Origin: Caproiciproducens sp. MSJ-32
Lineage (GTDB): Bacteria > Bacillota > Clostridia > Clostridiales > Clostridiaceae
Length of the DNA: 43,855 nt
Reading direction: 5' to 3'
Assembly (NCBI RefSeq): GCF_018918055.1
Contig: NZ_JAHLPS010000024.1
Location: 1 to 43,855 of the forward strand
The position numbers were made by a program, and so were the translations under genes. Positions 26,182 through 35,381 of the stretch are shown in pieces (the stretch's first letter is position 1; each line of letters starts with the position of its first letter). The notes below the pieces were generated by a model. That model was given only the letters and a program-made list of their open reading frames with translations, was not told the DNA's origin and ran no database searches.

Positions 26182-28416
26182 ATGGAAATTTTAAATGGAA
26201 TAGTTGATTCGATTGTATTCAAAAGTGATGATACAGGCTATGTTGTATCCAAAATAAGAACAGAAAAAGATAGTATAAGTGCTGTTGGGATTGCTCCATT
26301 CTTAAAAGAAGGCCAAAATGTAAAATTAAAGGGAGAATGGGTAATTCATAAACAATTTGGGAAACAGTTTAATATTGTAGAATATGAAGAAATACTACCC
26401 ACTTCTGTAGAAGGCATAGAAAGATATTTAAGTACAGGAATAATAAAAGGTATTGGCCCTATTACAGCAAAAAGAATAGTTAATAAATTTAAGGAAAAAA
26501 CTTTAGAAATATTAGATAATAATATAGAAAAATTATTAGAAGTTGAAGGTATAGGTGAAAAGAAGTATAAAATTATATACGAATCTTATTTGGAACATAG
26601 GGATTTAAAAGAGATAATAATATTTTTTCAAGGACATGGAATGTCTACAAATCAATGTATTAAGGTTTATAAAAAGTTTGGACCTCATGCAAAAGATATT
26701 GTAATGGAAAATCCTTATATTCTTTCAGATGAAATTTCAGGGATTGGTTTTATAACAGCTGATAGAATTGCTAGAAGTCTTGGAATAGAAAATAATTCTC
26801 CTTTTAGAATACAAAGTGGAATAAAATATATATTAAATCAATTTTCCGCCTCCGGTAATACATTTATGCCTAAGGAAATGTTGTTGTTGGAGGTTTCGAA
26901 AATATTAGGGGTAAAAACAGAAGAAGTTGAGGAGAATATATTAAATCTTGCTTTAGATAATAAAATAAAAATTGAGAATATAAATGGAATAGAGGCTGTT
27001 TTTGCCTTGCCTTACTATTATTGTGAGCTAGGTGTTACTAATAAAATAATAACTTTAAGTATAGAGAATTTTAGGACTATAAATACAGATGTAGAAGATG
27101 AAATAAGAACTTTTGAAAGGAAAAATAAAATTAAATTTGCTCCATCTCAAAAGGAGGCAATAATTGGAGCATTTGAAAATGGAATAGAAATAATAACAGG
27201 GGGACCTGGAACAGGTAAGACAACGATAATAAAAGCAATAATTGAAATATATGAAAATAATGGAATGAAAGTTTTACTTGGAGCTCCAACAGGAAGGGCA
27301 GCAAAAAGGATGACTGAATCTACTGGAAGGGAAGCTAAAACAATTCATAGGCTTCTTGAAATGGGAGTAAGTGATGATGAAGACAATTCCTATTTTATTA
27401 AAGGAGAATCAGAGCCACTAGAAGCTGATGTTGTAATAATAGATGAGGCTTCTATGATAGATGTTATGCTTATGCATAATTTACTTAAGGCAGTAAAACT
27501 TGGAACAAGGTTGATAATAGTTGGAGATGTGGATCAATTGCCTTCAGTTGGAGCAGGAAATGTCTTAAAGGATTTAATAGAAAGTGATTTTATTAAAGTT
27601 GTAAGGCTTACTGATATTTTTAGGCAGGGAAAGGAAAGTCTTATAGTAGTTAATGCTCACAAAATTAATAATGGAGAAATGCCTTATTTAAATAAAAGAG
27701 ATGGAGATTTCTTTTTTGAGAAAAAAGAAAATCCTCAAGATATATTATTTACAATAATAGATTTAATAAATAGAAGACTTCCTAATTTTAAAAATTCCTG
27801 GGATAAGCTTAGAGATATACAAATTCTAACGCCAACAAGAAAGGGAGAATTAGGCGTAATAAATTTAAATAATAAACTCCAAGAAATCTTAAATCCAAGA
27901 TCTAAAAGTAAAAGAGAAAAGGAATTAAAGGATGTTATTTTTAGGGAAGGAGATAAGGTAATGCAGACTAAAAATAACTATTCTTTAAGATGGGAAAGAG
28001 TAAATGGTGTTGGTGATAAGGAGGGTGTTGGAGTTTTTAATGGTGATATGGGATTCATTGAAAGTATAAATGAAGAAGAGAAAAATTTAACTGTAATTTT
28101 TGATGATGAGAGAAGAGTTGTTTATGATTTTATTTATTTAGATGAATTAGAACTTGCTTATGCAATTACAATTCATAAAAGTCAAGGTAGTGAATTTAAG
28201 GTTGTTATTTCTCCAGTGTTTATGGGAGCACCTTTACTAATGAATAGAAATCTATTATATACAGCAATAACAAGGGCTAAAGAACTTGTTGTAACAGTAG
28301 GAATGGAAAAAGCATTAAAGTATATGATTTCTAATACAAGAAGTATGGAAAGATATTCATCATTAAAATATAGAATTATGGAAATAACAAATAATAATAT
28401 GGTTACTGAGGAATGA
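26182..28416 (+). CDS. recD2: RecD2-type ATP-dependent DNA helicase
   Basis: RecD2 is a superfamily 1B 5'-3' helicase acting in DNA repair outside the RecBCD complex. It has 744 residues. Order: an N-terminal OB-like region (1-80), helix-hairpin-helix segments (about 90-200, with GIGPITAKRIVNKF and VEGIGEKKYK), and the helicase core. The core has the P-loop GGPGTGKTT (340-348), Walker B VIIDEASMID, GDVDQLPSVGAGNVL and the C-terminal ITIHKSQGSEF and YTAITRAK motifs. All catalytic motifs are intact. A TTG-started frame follows 13 bases later, so cotranscription with the ComFA-like gene and comFC is likely. Confidence 0.95.
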   Translation: MEILNGIVDSIVFKSDDTGYVVSKIRTEKDSISAVGIAPFLKEGQNVKLKGEWVIHKQFGKQFNIVEYEEILPTSVEGIERYLSTGIIKGIGPITAKRIVNKFKEKTLEILDNNIEKLLEVEGIGEKKYKIIYESYLEHRDLKEIIIFFQGHGMSTNQCIKVYKKFGPHAKDIVMENPYILSDEISGIGFITADRIARSLGIENNSPFRIQSGIKYILNQFSASGNTFMPKEMLLLEVSKILGVKTEEVEENILNLALDNKIKIENINGIEAVFALPYYYCELGVTNKIITLSIENFRTINTDVEDEIRTFERKNKIKFAPSQKEAIIGAFENGIEIITGGPGTGKTTIIKAIIEIYENNGMKVLLGAPTGRAAKRMTESTGREAKTIHRLLEMGVSDDEDNSYFIKGESEPLEADVVIIDEASMIDVMLMHNLLKAVKLGTRLIIVGDVDQLPSVGAGNVLKDLIESDFIKVVRLTDIFRQGKESLIVVNAHKINNGEMPYLNKRDGDFFFEKKENPQDILFTIIDLINRRLPNFKNSWDKLRDIQILTPTRKGELGVINLNNKLQEILNPRSKSKREKELKDVIFREGDKVMQTKNNYSLRWERVNGVGDKEGVGVFNGDMGFIESINEEEKNLTVIFDDERRVVYDFIYLDELELAYAITIHKSQGSEFKVVISPVFMGAPLLMNRNLLYTAITRAKELVVTVGMEKALKYMISNTRSMERYSSLKYRIMEITNNNMVTEE

Positions 28417-28429
28417 GAGGTTATTAATC

Positions 28430-29446
28430 TTGAATAATAGATTGATACGTATTGAAGAGTTAAATAAATATAATTACTTGCTAAATAAATGGTATAGGGG
28501 TAAAAGAAAATTATTAACTATTATAACTAGTCCCTATAACTCTCCATTGATATATAAAGAATTAATTTTCTTTTTATTAAAAGAAAATAAGCGAATTTTA
28601 TATGTATGGGATTCTGAAGAAATTAATAAGGAATTAGTATCTTCATTAAAAACTAATATAAAATTCACATATTCTTACATATCAATTGAAGAAGTAAATA
28701 GCCAGTTAAATTTTATAAATTTTAAGAATTTGAATAAAATAAAGCATCAATATGATTTTTGTATTATTGATGATGTAAGTTTATTTTCAAAGTTAACTAA
28801 ATCAAATATAAGAGAGGCTATCGAGCATTTATACTTATTTTGTAAGAAAATAAGCATATACTCAATTGAAAAAGTAATAAACAGTGGTGAAGTAATTTAT
28901 ATATCTGATTTAAGAAGAAATAGTCCTTTTATAGAACCTAGAATAATGAATACTAAAGTTAATTTAGAAGAAGAAGTCCCATATAAATTATATGATTATT
29001 TATTTTGGTTTAAACAAAATAAGAGTAAGGTAATTATTTTTGCCCCATATGAAGATAATGTGAATAAAATATATGAAAATTATACAGAATTATTAAAGGC
29101 TAAAGATACTAAAATAATAAAATTCTTAAAAAATGACGATAATAAAAAAATTGATGCTTTATATAAAGAAAAAAATAAAGCTATTTTTGTGATTACAAAT
29201 AATTTTAAAAGTTACTCAGATTTAAAGGGAATAAATATTAATATTATAGTTTTAATGTGTGATTATTCTATTTTTACTTATAAAAAATTAGTTTTTTTAT
29301 GTGCAGAAGCAGGTAAAAACAGTAATAAATCTTTGGGAGAAATAATTTTAGTATCAAAAACACTTACAGAAGATATGGAATTGGCTAAAAATATTACAAG
29401 GAATTATAATAAAGAAATATGGGAAAAGGGATTATTAAAATATTAA
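28430..29446 (+). CDS. Degenerate ComFA-like protein (pseudo-helicase)
   Basis: A 338-residue protein directly upstream of, and overlapping, comFC, the place normally held by the competence helicase ComFA. Its outline follows ComFA: a Walker A-like region at about 30-42 (TIITSPYNSP, where ComFA has TGxGKT), a Walker B-like CIIDDV with D114-D115 (ComFA: DEVDAF), a second RecA-like domain starting VIIFAPYEDN, and a tail with LGEIILVSKT. The nucleotide-binding Lys and the motif VI arginines (QIAGRVGR, here approximately LCAEAGKNS) are missing, and there is no N-terminal zinc finger. It probably lacks ATPase activity. The start is TTG at 28430 behind GAGAGG. ComFA homology is inferred from position and pattern, not from a search. 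Confidence 0.65.
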   Translation: MNNRLIRIEELNKYNYLLNKWYRGKRKLLTIITSPYNSPLIYKELIFFLLKENKRILYVWDSEEINKELVSSLKTNIKFTYSYISIEEVNSQLNFINFKNLNKIKHQYDFCIIDDVSLFSKLTKSNIREAIEHLYLFCKKISIYSIEKVINSGEVIYISDLRRNSPFIEPRIMNTKVNLEEEVPYKLYDYLFWFKQNKSKVIIFAPYEDNVNKIYENYTELLKAKDTKIIKFLKNDDNKKIDALYKEKNKAIFVITNNFKSYSDLKGININIIVLMCDYSIFTYKKLVFLCAEAGKNSNKSLGEIILVSKTLTEDMELAKNITRNYNKEIWEKGLLKY

Positions 29447-30063
29447 AAACAATAATAAATGAATTATTATATATAATTTATCCTCCAGATAATAAATGCA
29501 TAGTATGTGGTGAAGAATATATAGGGGTATGTCCTTTATGCTTAAGTAAAATACAAAGGGTTAAGGAGAATTCAGAAATATATTCTTATGCATATTATAG
29601 CGGAGTTATAAAAGAAATAATATTAAAATTTAAATATAAAAAAGTTTTTTTAGCTGGAAATATTTTAGCAGATTTTTTATATGAACTAATTCAGGAAAAT
29701 AAAATAGAAGCTGATGGTATATTATATGTTCCTTGCAGTAAAGAAACTTTGAGAAGAAGAGGTTTTAATCAATGTGAAATAATGGCGAGAATATTGGGGG
29801 AAAAATTAGATATACCAGTTTATAATGACCTAATAAAAATAAAAAATACAAAGGAACAGAAAATTTTATCAAGGGAAGAAAGATTCATAAATATAAAAAA
29901 TGCCTTTAAATTAAAAAATACCAATAATGTAAAAGATAAAAGAATAATTCTTATAGATGATGTAATTACAACTGGTGCCACTTTATTAGAATGCGAAAAA
30001 ATTTTAAAAGAAAACGGAGTCAAAGAAATAAAAATATTGACAGTTGCTAAAAGTTATATATAA
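29419..30063 (+). CDS. comFC: ComFC-family phosphoribosyltransferase-like protein
   Basis: ComFC is a cytosolic protein needed for handling incoming DNA in natural transformation; related proteins also occur in non-competent bacteria. The 214 residues have an N-terminal zinc ribbon (Cys27, Cys30, Cys38, Cys41) and a type I phosphoribosyltransferase fold with the PRPP motif IILIDDVITTGATL. PCSKETLRRRGFNQCEIMA is the other family signature. It overlaps the ComFA-like gene by 28 bases, with only a weak ribosome binding site, so translation is probably coupled. The 3' end of the gene carries the promoter of the downstream RNA gene. Confidence 0.93.
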   Translation: MGKGIIKILKTIINELLYIIYPPDNKCIVCGEEYIGVCPLCLSKIQRVKENSEIYSYAYYSGVIKEIILKFKYKKVFLAGNILADFLYELIQENKIEADGILYVPCSKETLRRRGFNQCEIMARILGEKLDIPVYNDLIKIKNTKEQKILSREERFINIKNAFKLKNTNNVKDKRIILIDDVITTGATLLECEKILKENGVKEIKILTVAKSYI

Positions 30064-30064
30064 T
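30037..30064 (+). promoter_or_regulatory. Consensus sigma-A promoter of the raiA-motif RNA
   Basis: TTGACA (30037-30042) and TATAAT (30059-30064) match both consensus hexamers, with a 16-base spacer. The -35 lies inside comFC and the -10 overlaps its stop codon. The expected transcription start, about seven bases downstream, is the first base of the RNA's closing stem at 30071. Confidence 0.85.
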
Positions 30065-30070
30065 AATAAT

Positions 30071-30276
30071 GTAAAGTTAGGTTTGTGGATGAAAGTCGAT
30101 GCTAGTCGCAGGCAAAACGATCCACGTAAGTTAGGAAAAATTCCTAATGAGCATGGTGCGGTATAGAAGTAAGTCCTACCAAGAAATTGAGAGGGTTAGT
30201 AGTGAGGGGGTAATTCCTAGTAGCAAAAGCTCCAGTAGGCGAGTGTGGGGGCAAAATCCAGGTCAAATAACTTTAC
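30071..30276 (+). ncRNA. raiA RNA: raiA-motif structured RNA
   Basis: About 206 nt of non-coding, comparatively GC-rich sequence between comFC and hpf. It is closed by a perfect 9-bp stem, GTAAAGTTA (30071-30079) with TAACTTTAC (30268-30276). Internal stems include GTGGAT/ATCCAC (30085-30090 with 30120-30125) and TTAGGAA/TTCCTAA (30131-30137 with 30141-30147). Size, structure and its place before the ribosome-hibernation gene (raiA/hpf) match the raiA motif reported in Firmicutes and Actinobacteria. It has its own consensus promoter and terminator, so it is probably an abundant free RNA, not a leader. Its molecular role is not settled to my knowledge. The alternative of a group II intron piece was rejected. 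Confidence 0.85.
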
Positions 30277-30280
30277 AAGA

Positions 30281-30318
30281 AAATCTCCATCAGTATTATT
30301 ACTGATGGAGATTTTTTT
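30281..30318 (+). terminator. Rho-independent terminator of the raiA-motif RNA
   Basis: A perfect 14-bp stem (AATCTCCATCAGTA with TACTGATGGAGATT, TTAT loop) is followed by a T run, five bases after the closing stem of the RNA. Confidence 0.95.
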
Positions 30319-30401
30319 GCGAAAAACAGTAAAATATAAAGAAAAAGTAAGTTATGTTAAGCAAAATAGAGAGAATTTTCTGTTAATTCAGAAAATAAAT
30401 A

Positions 30402-30430
30402 TTGTTAAAGGCTATCAAGGGAAGTATAAT
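30402..30430 (+). promoter_or_regulatory. Sigma-A promoter of hpf
   Basis: TTGTTA (30402-30407) and TATAAT (30425-30430) have a 17-base spacer, about 70 bases before the hpf start. It shows hpf is transcribed separately from the upstream RNA. Confidence 0.65.
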
Positions 30431-30498
30431 ATAAGTAACAAATATTAAATTTAAAAATTTAAATTTAATATTTAAATTACAGGAGAGGGGCGACCTAT

Positions 30499-31035
30499 AT
30501 GAAAGTTTCAGTAATAGCAAAAAACACTACAGCAACACCAGCTTTAAAGGAAATGATGGAGAAAAAACTTTCAAAAATTAAAAAATATTTCAATTTTGAT
30601 GTAGAAGCAAAGGTGAAGTTTTCTGTTCAAAAGGATAAACAAAGGGTCGAAGTTACAATACCTTTTAATGGAATAATTTTAAGGGCTGAAGAAGAAACTG
30701 AAGATATGTATAAATCAATAGATTTAGTTGTTAATAAATTAGAAAGAAGAATTAGAAAACAAAGAACAAAATTATCTAAGAGAAGTCATGAATCATTGAG
30801 ATTTCCAACATATGAAGATTATAATGAAAAAGATGATGTGGTTGAAACAAATGGAAAAGTAGTAAAAACTAAAAAGTTTGTAATAAAACCAATGACAATA
30901 GATGAAGCTGTATTGCAAATGGAACTACTTGGACATAACTTCTTTGTATATGAAGATGCAGATGCAAATAAAGTATCTGTAGTATATAAGAGAAATGATG
31001 GAGATTATGGCCTATTAGAACCAGAATACATTTAA
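30499..31035 (+). CDS. hpf: Long-form ribosome hibernation promoting factor
   Basis: HPF (also called RaiA or YvyD) binds the decoding region of idle 30S subunits and joins two 70S ribosomes into inactive 100S dimers. The 178 residues are the long form: an N-terminal domain (about 1-100, MKVSVIAKNTTATPALKEMM and a basic helix KLERRIRKQRTKLSK) and a C-terminal dimerisation domain (about 120-178, IKPMTIDEAVLQMELLGHNFFVYEDAD...VVYKRNDGDYGLLEPEY). GGAGAGGGG precedes the ATG. It has its own promoter and is followed by a terminator at 31112-31146. Confidence 0.96.
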   Translation: MKVSVIAKNTTATPALKEMMEKKLSKIKKYFNFDVEAKVKFSVQKDKQRVEVTIPFNGIILRAEEETEDMYKSIDLVVNKLERRIRKQRTKLSKRSHESLRFPTYEDYNEKDDVVETNGKVVKTKKFVIKPMTIDEAVLQMELLGHNFFVYEDADANKVSVVYKRNDGDYGLLEPEYI

Positions 31036-31036
31036 G

Positions 31037-31062
31037 TAGTTCACAATTCGCAGTTGATAATA
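31037..31062. repeat. Partial copy of a small intergenic repeat
   Basis: AGTTCACAATTCGCAGTTGA resembles the left arm of the repeat at 33964 (AGTTCACAAGGCACAGTCCG). It lies between hpf and its terminator. I see no matching right arm. The rest of the 31036-31369 spacer holds the hpf terminator, A+T-rich sequence and the secA promoter. Confidence 0.45.
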
Positions 31063-31111
31063 TAGATAATTTTAAGAGAATTGAAAAGCTATAAATATAG
31101 AGTGTAATTAG

Positions 31112-31146
31112 GAGCCATTACGAAGAATTTTGTAGTGGCTCTTTTT
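31112..31146 (+). terminator. Rho-independent terminator of hpf
   Basis: GAGCCATTAC (31112-31121) pairs with GTAGTGGCTC (31132-31141), with one G-T pair, and is followed by five T. Confidence 0.88.
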
Positions 31147-31166
31147 AATGAATAATAAAATTTTAA

Positions 31167-31198
<32 letters not shown>

Positions 31199-31275
31199 TA
31201 TTATTAATAAAATATTAATTTTTTAATATAAACTAACTAAAAAAACATAACTGATAATAAATATAGGGTAATTTC

Positions 31276-31305
31276 TTGAATTGAATTATAATATAATGGT
31301 ATAAT
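31276..31305 (+). promoter_or_regulatory. Probable sigma-A promoter of secA
   Basis: TTGAAT (31276-31281) and TATAAT (31300-31305) have an 18-base spacer, about 65 bases before secA. Confidence 0.5.
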
Positions 31306-31369
31306 TTATAAAATAGGAATATATTTTATACGTAATTAAAAATAAGTAAACAGCGGAAGGGAAATTAAT

Positions 31370-33895
31370 ATGGGAATATTAGAAAAAATATTTGGAACAT
31401 ATAGTGAAAGAGAAGTTAGAAAACTTGAAAAAATAGCTGATAAAATAGAAGCGCTAGATGAAAGTATGCAAAAGCTTTCAGATGCTGAGTTAAGAGCAAA
31501 AACAGATGAATTTAAGCAAAGATTAGCAAATGGAGAAACATTAGATGATCTTTTAGTAGAGGCTTTTGCTGTTTGTAGAGAAGCAGCTTCTAGAGTATTG
31601 GGAATGAAACATTATAGAGTGCAACTTATTGGTGGTATGGTTCTTCACCAAGGAAGAATTGCAGAAATGAAAACTGGTGAAGGTAAAACATTAGTTGCAA
31701 CATTACCATTATATTTAAATGCTCTTACAGGTAAGGGAGTACACTTGGTAACAGTTAATGATTACCTTGCAAAAAGAGACGAAGAGTGGATGGGAAAATT
31801 ATATCATTTCTTAGGTTTAACTACAGGCTGTATTGTACATGGTTTAACATCAAAACAAAGAAGAGAAGCTTATGCAGCAGATATAACTTATGGAACAAAT
31901 AATGAGTTTGGTTTTGATTACCTAAGAGATAATATGGTAATTTATAAGGAAGAAAGAGTTCAAAGAGAATTAAATTTTGCGGTTGTAGACGAAGTTGACT
32001 CTATTTTAATAGATGAAGCTAGAACACCCCTTATAATATCTGGTGTTGGAGATAAGTCTACAAAGTTCTATAGTGTGGCTGATAATTTTGTAAAACAGTT
32101 AATTGCAGAAAAGGACTTTACAATTGATGAGAAAGCAAATTCTGTAATGCTTACAGATGAAGGTGTTGCAAAGGCAGAAAGAGCCTTTGGACTTGAAAAC
32201 TATGCAGATGCTAGCAACTTAGAATTACAACATTATATTACTCAAGCCCTAAAAGCTAACTATGTAATGAAAAGAGATAAGGATTATATGGTAAAAGATG
32301 GGCAAGTAATAATAGTTGATGAATTTACTGGTAGACTTATGGAAGGTAGAAGATATTCTGATGGTCTTCACCAAGCAATAGAGGCTAAAGAAGGAGTTAA
32401 AATTGAAAGAGAATCAAAAACTCTTGCAACTATAACTTTCCAAAATTATTTCAGAATGTATAATAAACTATCAGGTATGACTGGTACAGCTTTAACAGAA
32501 GAAAATGAATTTAGAGAAATTTATGCCCTTGATGTTATAGTTATACCAACCAATAAACCTGTTGCTAGAATTGATAGAACTGATTTAATATACAAAAATA
32601 CTAAGGGAAAATATAAAGCTATTATTGAAGAAATAGTAGAAAGTCATAAAAAAGGTCAGCCAGTTTTAGTTGGTACTGTAAGTATTGAAAAATCAGAATA
32701 TTTATCTTCCTTATTAAAGAAAAGGGGAATTCCTCATAAAGTGCTTAATGCTAAGTATCATGAACAAGAAGCAGAAATAATATCTCATGCTGGAGAATTA
32801 GGAAGTGTTACAATAGCTACTAATATGGCTGGTAGAGGTACAGATATTAAACTTGGCGAAGGTGTTAGGGAAGTCGGAGGACTTAAAATAATAGGTACAG
32901 AAAGACATGAATCAAGAAGAATAGATAACCAGTTAAGGGGTAGAGCTGGCCGTCAAGGAGATCCAGGTGAATCAGTGTTCTATATATCTTTAGAAGATGA
33001 TTTAATGAGAATATTTGGATCAGAAAAAATTCAAGCTTTAATGGATAAACTTGGATTAGAGGATGATGAAGCAATAGATAATAAAATGGTTACTAAGGCA
33101 ATAGAAAATGCTCAAAAGAAGGTTGAAGGTAATAACTTTGATATTAGAAAGAATCTTTTAGGATATGACGATGTAATGAATATGCAAAGAGAAGTTATCT
33201 ATAAGCAAAGAGCAGAAGTTCTTGAAGGCAAGGATATAAAAGATCAAATTTTATCTATGACAAAAGATGTTGTGGAAGATGCTGTTAGAGGTCATTTAGA
33301 AGGTAATGTTGAAAATAAAGAAGAAGTTTCTAACAAGCTTATTAAATATTTAGAAGATATTTGCCTGCCTAAGGGAGTAGTTAAAGCTCAAGATATATTG
33401 AATTTATCAGTAAATAATGTAATTGAAAAATTATTAGAAATCTTATATAAGATTTATGATTCTAAGGAAGAAGAATTTGGCGCAGAAAGAATGAGAGAAT
33501 TAGAAAGAGTAATTCTTCTTAGATCAGTTGATAGAAGATGGATGGATCATATAGATAACATGGATCATTTAAAACAAGGTATGGGGCTAAGAGCTTATAA
33601 ACAAGTAGATCCAATTCAAGCATATCAAATGGAAGGTAGTGCTATGTTTGAGGAAATGATTCATGGAATTAAAGTTGACACAGTCAAATTCCTATTCCAT
33701 GTTCAAATCAAAAAAGAAGAACCTGTGGAAAGAGAAAGAGTTGCTCAAGTAACAGCAGCTCAACATGCAGGAAGCAGCAGTACTTCTGATACAAAGAAAC
33801 AGCCGGTTAGAAATGAAAACAAGGTAGGCAGAAATGATCCTTGTCCTTGTGGAAGTGGTAAAAAATATAAGAACTGCCATGGAAGAGAAGCGTAA
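31370..33895 (+). CDS. secA: Preprotein translocase ATPase SecA
   Basis: SecA drives secretory proteins through SecYEG with ATP. It has 841 residues. Walker A MKTGEGKT is at 100-107, Walker B is [20 protein letters not shown], the preprotein cross-linking domain lies at about 225-370, and the helicase-like motif is [14 protein letters not shown]. The C-terminal zinc site [14 protein letters not shown] (ribosome/SecB binding in other bacteria) is intact. The order hpf-secA-prfB is standard for Firmicutes. This is the canonical SecA1; no SecA2 features are seen. Confidence 0.98.
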   Translation: MGILEKIFGTYSEREVRKLEKIADKIEALDESMQKLSDAELRAKTDEFKQRLANGETLDDLLVEAFAVCREAASRVLGMKHYRVQLIGGMVLHQGRIAEMKTGEGKTLVATLPLYLNALTGKGVHLVTVNDYLAKRDEEWMGKLYHFLGLTTGCIVHGLTSKQRREAYAADITYGTNNEFGFDYLRDNMVIYKEERVQRELNFAVVDEVDSILIDEARTPLIISGVGDKSTKFYSVADNFVKQLIAEKDFTIDEKANSVMLTDEGVAKAERAFGLENYADASNLELQHYITQALKANYVMKRDKDYMVKDGQVIIVDEFTGRLMEGRRYSDGLHQAIEAKEGVKIERESKTLATITFQNYFRMYNKLSGMTGTALTEENEFREIYALDVIVIPTNKPVARIDRTDLIYKNTKGKYKAIIEEIVESHKKGQPVLVGTVSIEKSEYLSSLLKKRGIPHKVLNAKYHEQEAEIISHAGELGSVTIATNMAGRGTDIKLGEGVREVGGLKIIGTERHESRRIDNQLRGRAGRQGDPGESVFYISLEDDLMRIFGSEKIQALMDKLGLEDDEAIDNKMVTKAIENAQKKVEGNNFDIRKNLLGYDDVMNMQREVIYKQRAEVLEGKDIKDQILSMTKDVVEDAVRGHLEGNVENKEEVSNKLIKYLEDICLPKGVVKAQDILNLSVNNVIEKLLEILYKIYDSKEEEFGAERMRELERVILLRSVDRRWMDHIDNMDHLKQGMGLRAYKQVDPIQAYQMEGSAMFEEMIHGIKVDTVKFLFHVQIKKEEPVERERVAQVTAAQHAGSSSTSDTKKQPVRNENKVGRNDPCPCGSGKKYKNCHGREA

Positions 33896-33963
33896 AATAT
33901 TAAAGAATTATATACAAATTAATTCAGAGTTAAAACAGTAAAAATTAAATCTAAATAGTGCAT

Positions 33964-34119
33964 AGTTCACAAGGCACAGTCCGCAGTTAAGGAAATACTT
34001 CAGCTTAGTTTAGTAACAAATTTTTTACCAGCTACTTTTTAGTTGATGTGACTTAAATTTTAAAAACTAACTAGTAGTTTTATCCGAAATTGTGTACTGT
34101 AAATTGTGAACTGTGAACT
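33964..34119. repeat. MITE-like intergenic repeat, copy 1
   Basis: An element of about 156 bases in the secA-prfB spacer. The ends AGTTCAC and GTGAACT are inverted repeats. It shares the 20-base left motif CAGTTAAGGAAATACTTCAG (33984-34003) and the 17-base right motif ATTGTGAACTGTGAACT (34103-34119) with the element at 40444-40598. No reading frame is inside. It fills most of the 311-base gap 33896-34206. Confidence 0.7.
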
Positions 34120-34206
34120 TTTTTTATTAACATATAAAGGATTATTATTTTATTTATTATATATATAGGTGATTTAAGTAATAAAAATTAAAGTTAGGGT
34201 GGTAGA

Positions 34207-35305
34207 ATGATAGTTAGATTAGAAGCAGAATTATCTAAACTTAGTGACATAAAGAAAAATATAAAGGAAATGGGGGCTTCTCTTTGACAGGGAAGTACTT
34301 TTAAAGGAATTACAAGAGCTTGATTTAAAAATGCAGGAAAAGGATTTTTGGCAAGATATAAAAAGGGCTGAAGAAGTTACAAAGGAAAGTAAAAGAATTA
34401 AATATAAGCTAGAGAGATATGATTCTTTAAATAGAAGAGTAGAGGATGTTGAAGTTCTAGCAGAACTACTAGAAGATGATGATGAAGAAACAGTAAATGA
34501 GATTATAGCTGAGATAAGAAGTATTGAAAAAGAAGTAAATGCTTATAAAATAGAGTTGCTTTTATCTGGAGAATATGATGGAAATAATGCAATAGTTACT
34601 TTACATGCAGGTGTTGGTGGCACTGATGCAAATGATTGGACAGAAATGCTGCTTAGAATGTACACTAGATGGTGTGAGAAGAAAGGTTATAAGGTAGAAA
34701 CTCTTGATTATCTTGAGGGGGATGAAGCAGGAATTAAAAGTGTTACTTTAAAGGTAATAGGTGAATTTGCATATGGATATTTAAAAGCAGAAAAGGGAAT
34801 TCATAGATTAGTTAGAATTTCGCCTTTTAATGCCAATGGAAAAAGACAAACTTCCTTTGCTTCTGTGGAAGTATTACCTGAATTAACAAAAGATCAGGAT
34901 ATAGAAATAAAAGCTGAAGATATTAAGGTTGATACTTTTAGAGCAAGTGGAGCTGGTGGTCAACATGTTAATAAAACTGAATCAGCTATAAGAATTACCC
35001 ATTTAAAGACAGGTATAGTGGTGCAATGCCAAAGTGAAAGAAGTCAATTTGCTAATAAAGAAGCAGCAATGGCAATGCTTAAGGCAAAGCTGATTGAATT
35101 AAAAGAAAGAGCTCATAAAGAGAAGATAGAAGATTTAACAGGAGAACTAAAGGATATGGGCTGGGGAAGTCAAATAAGATCTTATGTATTCCATCCATAT
35201 AATTTGGTTAAAGATCATAGAACTAATGAAGAGACAGCTAATTTAAATGCTGTTATGAATGGTGAAATAGATAATTTTATTGTAGCATATCTTAAAAGTC
35301 AGTAG
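34207..35305 (+). CDS. prfB: Peptide chain release factor 2, expressed by programmed +1 frameshift
   Basis: RF2 reads UGA and UAA. The frame starts with ATG at 34207 and reaches an in-frame TGA at 34285-34287 after 26 codons. The site is CTT TGA C, preceded by the purine-rich AAATGGGGG that acts as an internal Shine-Dalgarno stimulator. Skipping one base (34285) continues in the frame that runs to 35305, giving 365 residues, the length of E. coli RF2. The RF2 recognition motif SPF is in LVRISPFNANGKRQTS and the catalytic loop is GAGGQHVNKTESAIRITH. Low RF2 lets the ribosome pause at UGA and shift, so RF2 regulates itself. Joined segments: 34207-34284 and 34286-35305. Confidence 0.96.
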
Positions 35306-35331
35306 TTTAGTATTTAGCTGTGAATTTTGAT

Positions 35332-35375
35332 CAGACAAAAAAAGAAGATTGTTTTCAATCTTCTTTTTTTGTCTG
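35332..35375. terminator. Bidirectional terminator between prfB and the M28 peptidase gene
   Basis: A perfect 20-bp stem with a TTTT loop (35332-35351 with 35356-35375), with internal A and T runs. It serves both convergent genes. Confidence 0.92.
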
Positions 35376-35381
35376 AAATTT

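Noticed and set aside
30071-30276. Group II intron fragment, suggested by GTGCG-like sequence
   Set aside because: No domain V-like hairpin or reverse transcriptase was seen. The closing stem, promoter and terminator fit a self-contained RNA, and the locus fits the raiA motif.
30245-30448. Short plus-strand frame overlapping the raiA-motif RNA and its terminator
   Set aside because: It runs through a structured RNA and a terminator hairpin, and no family is recognisable.
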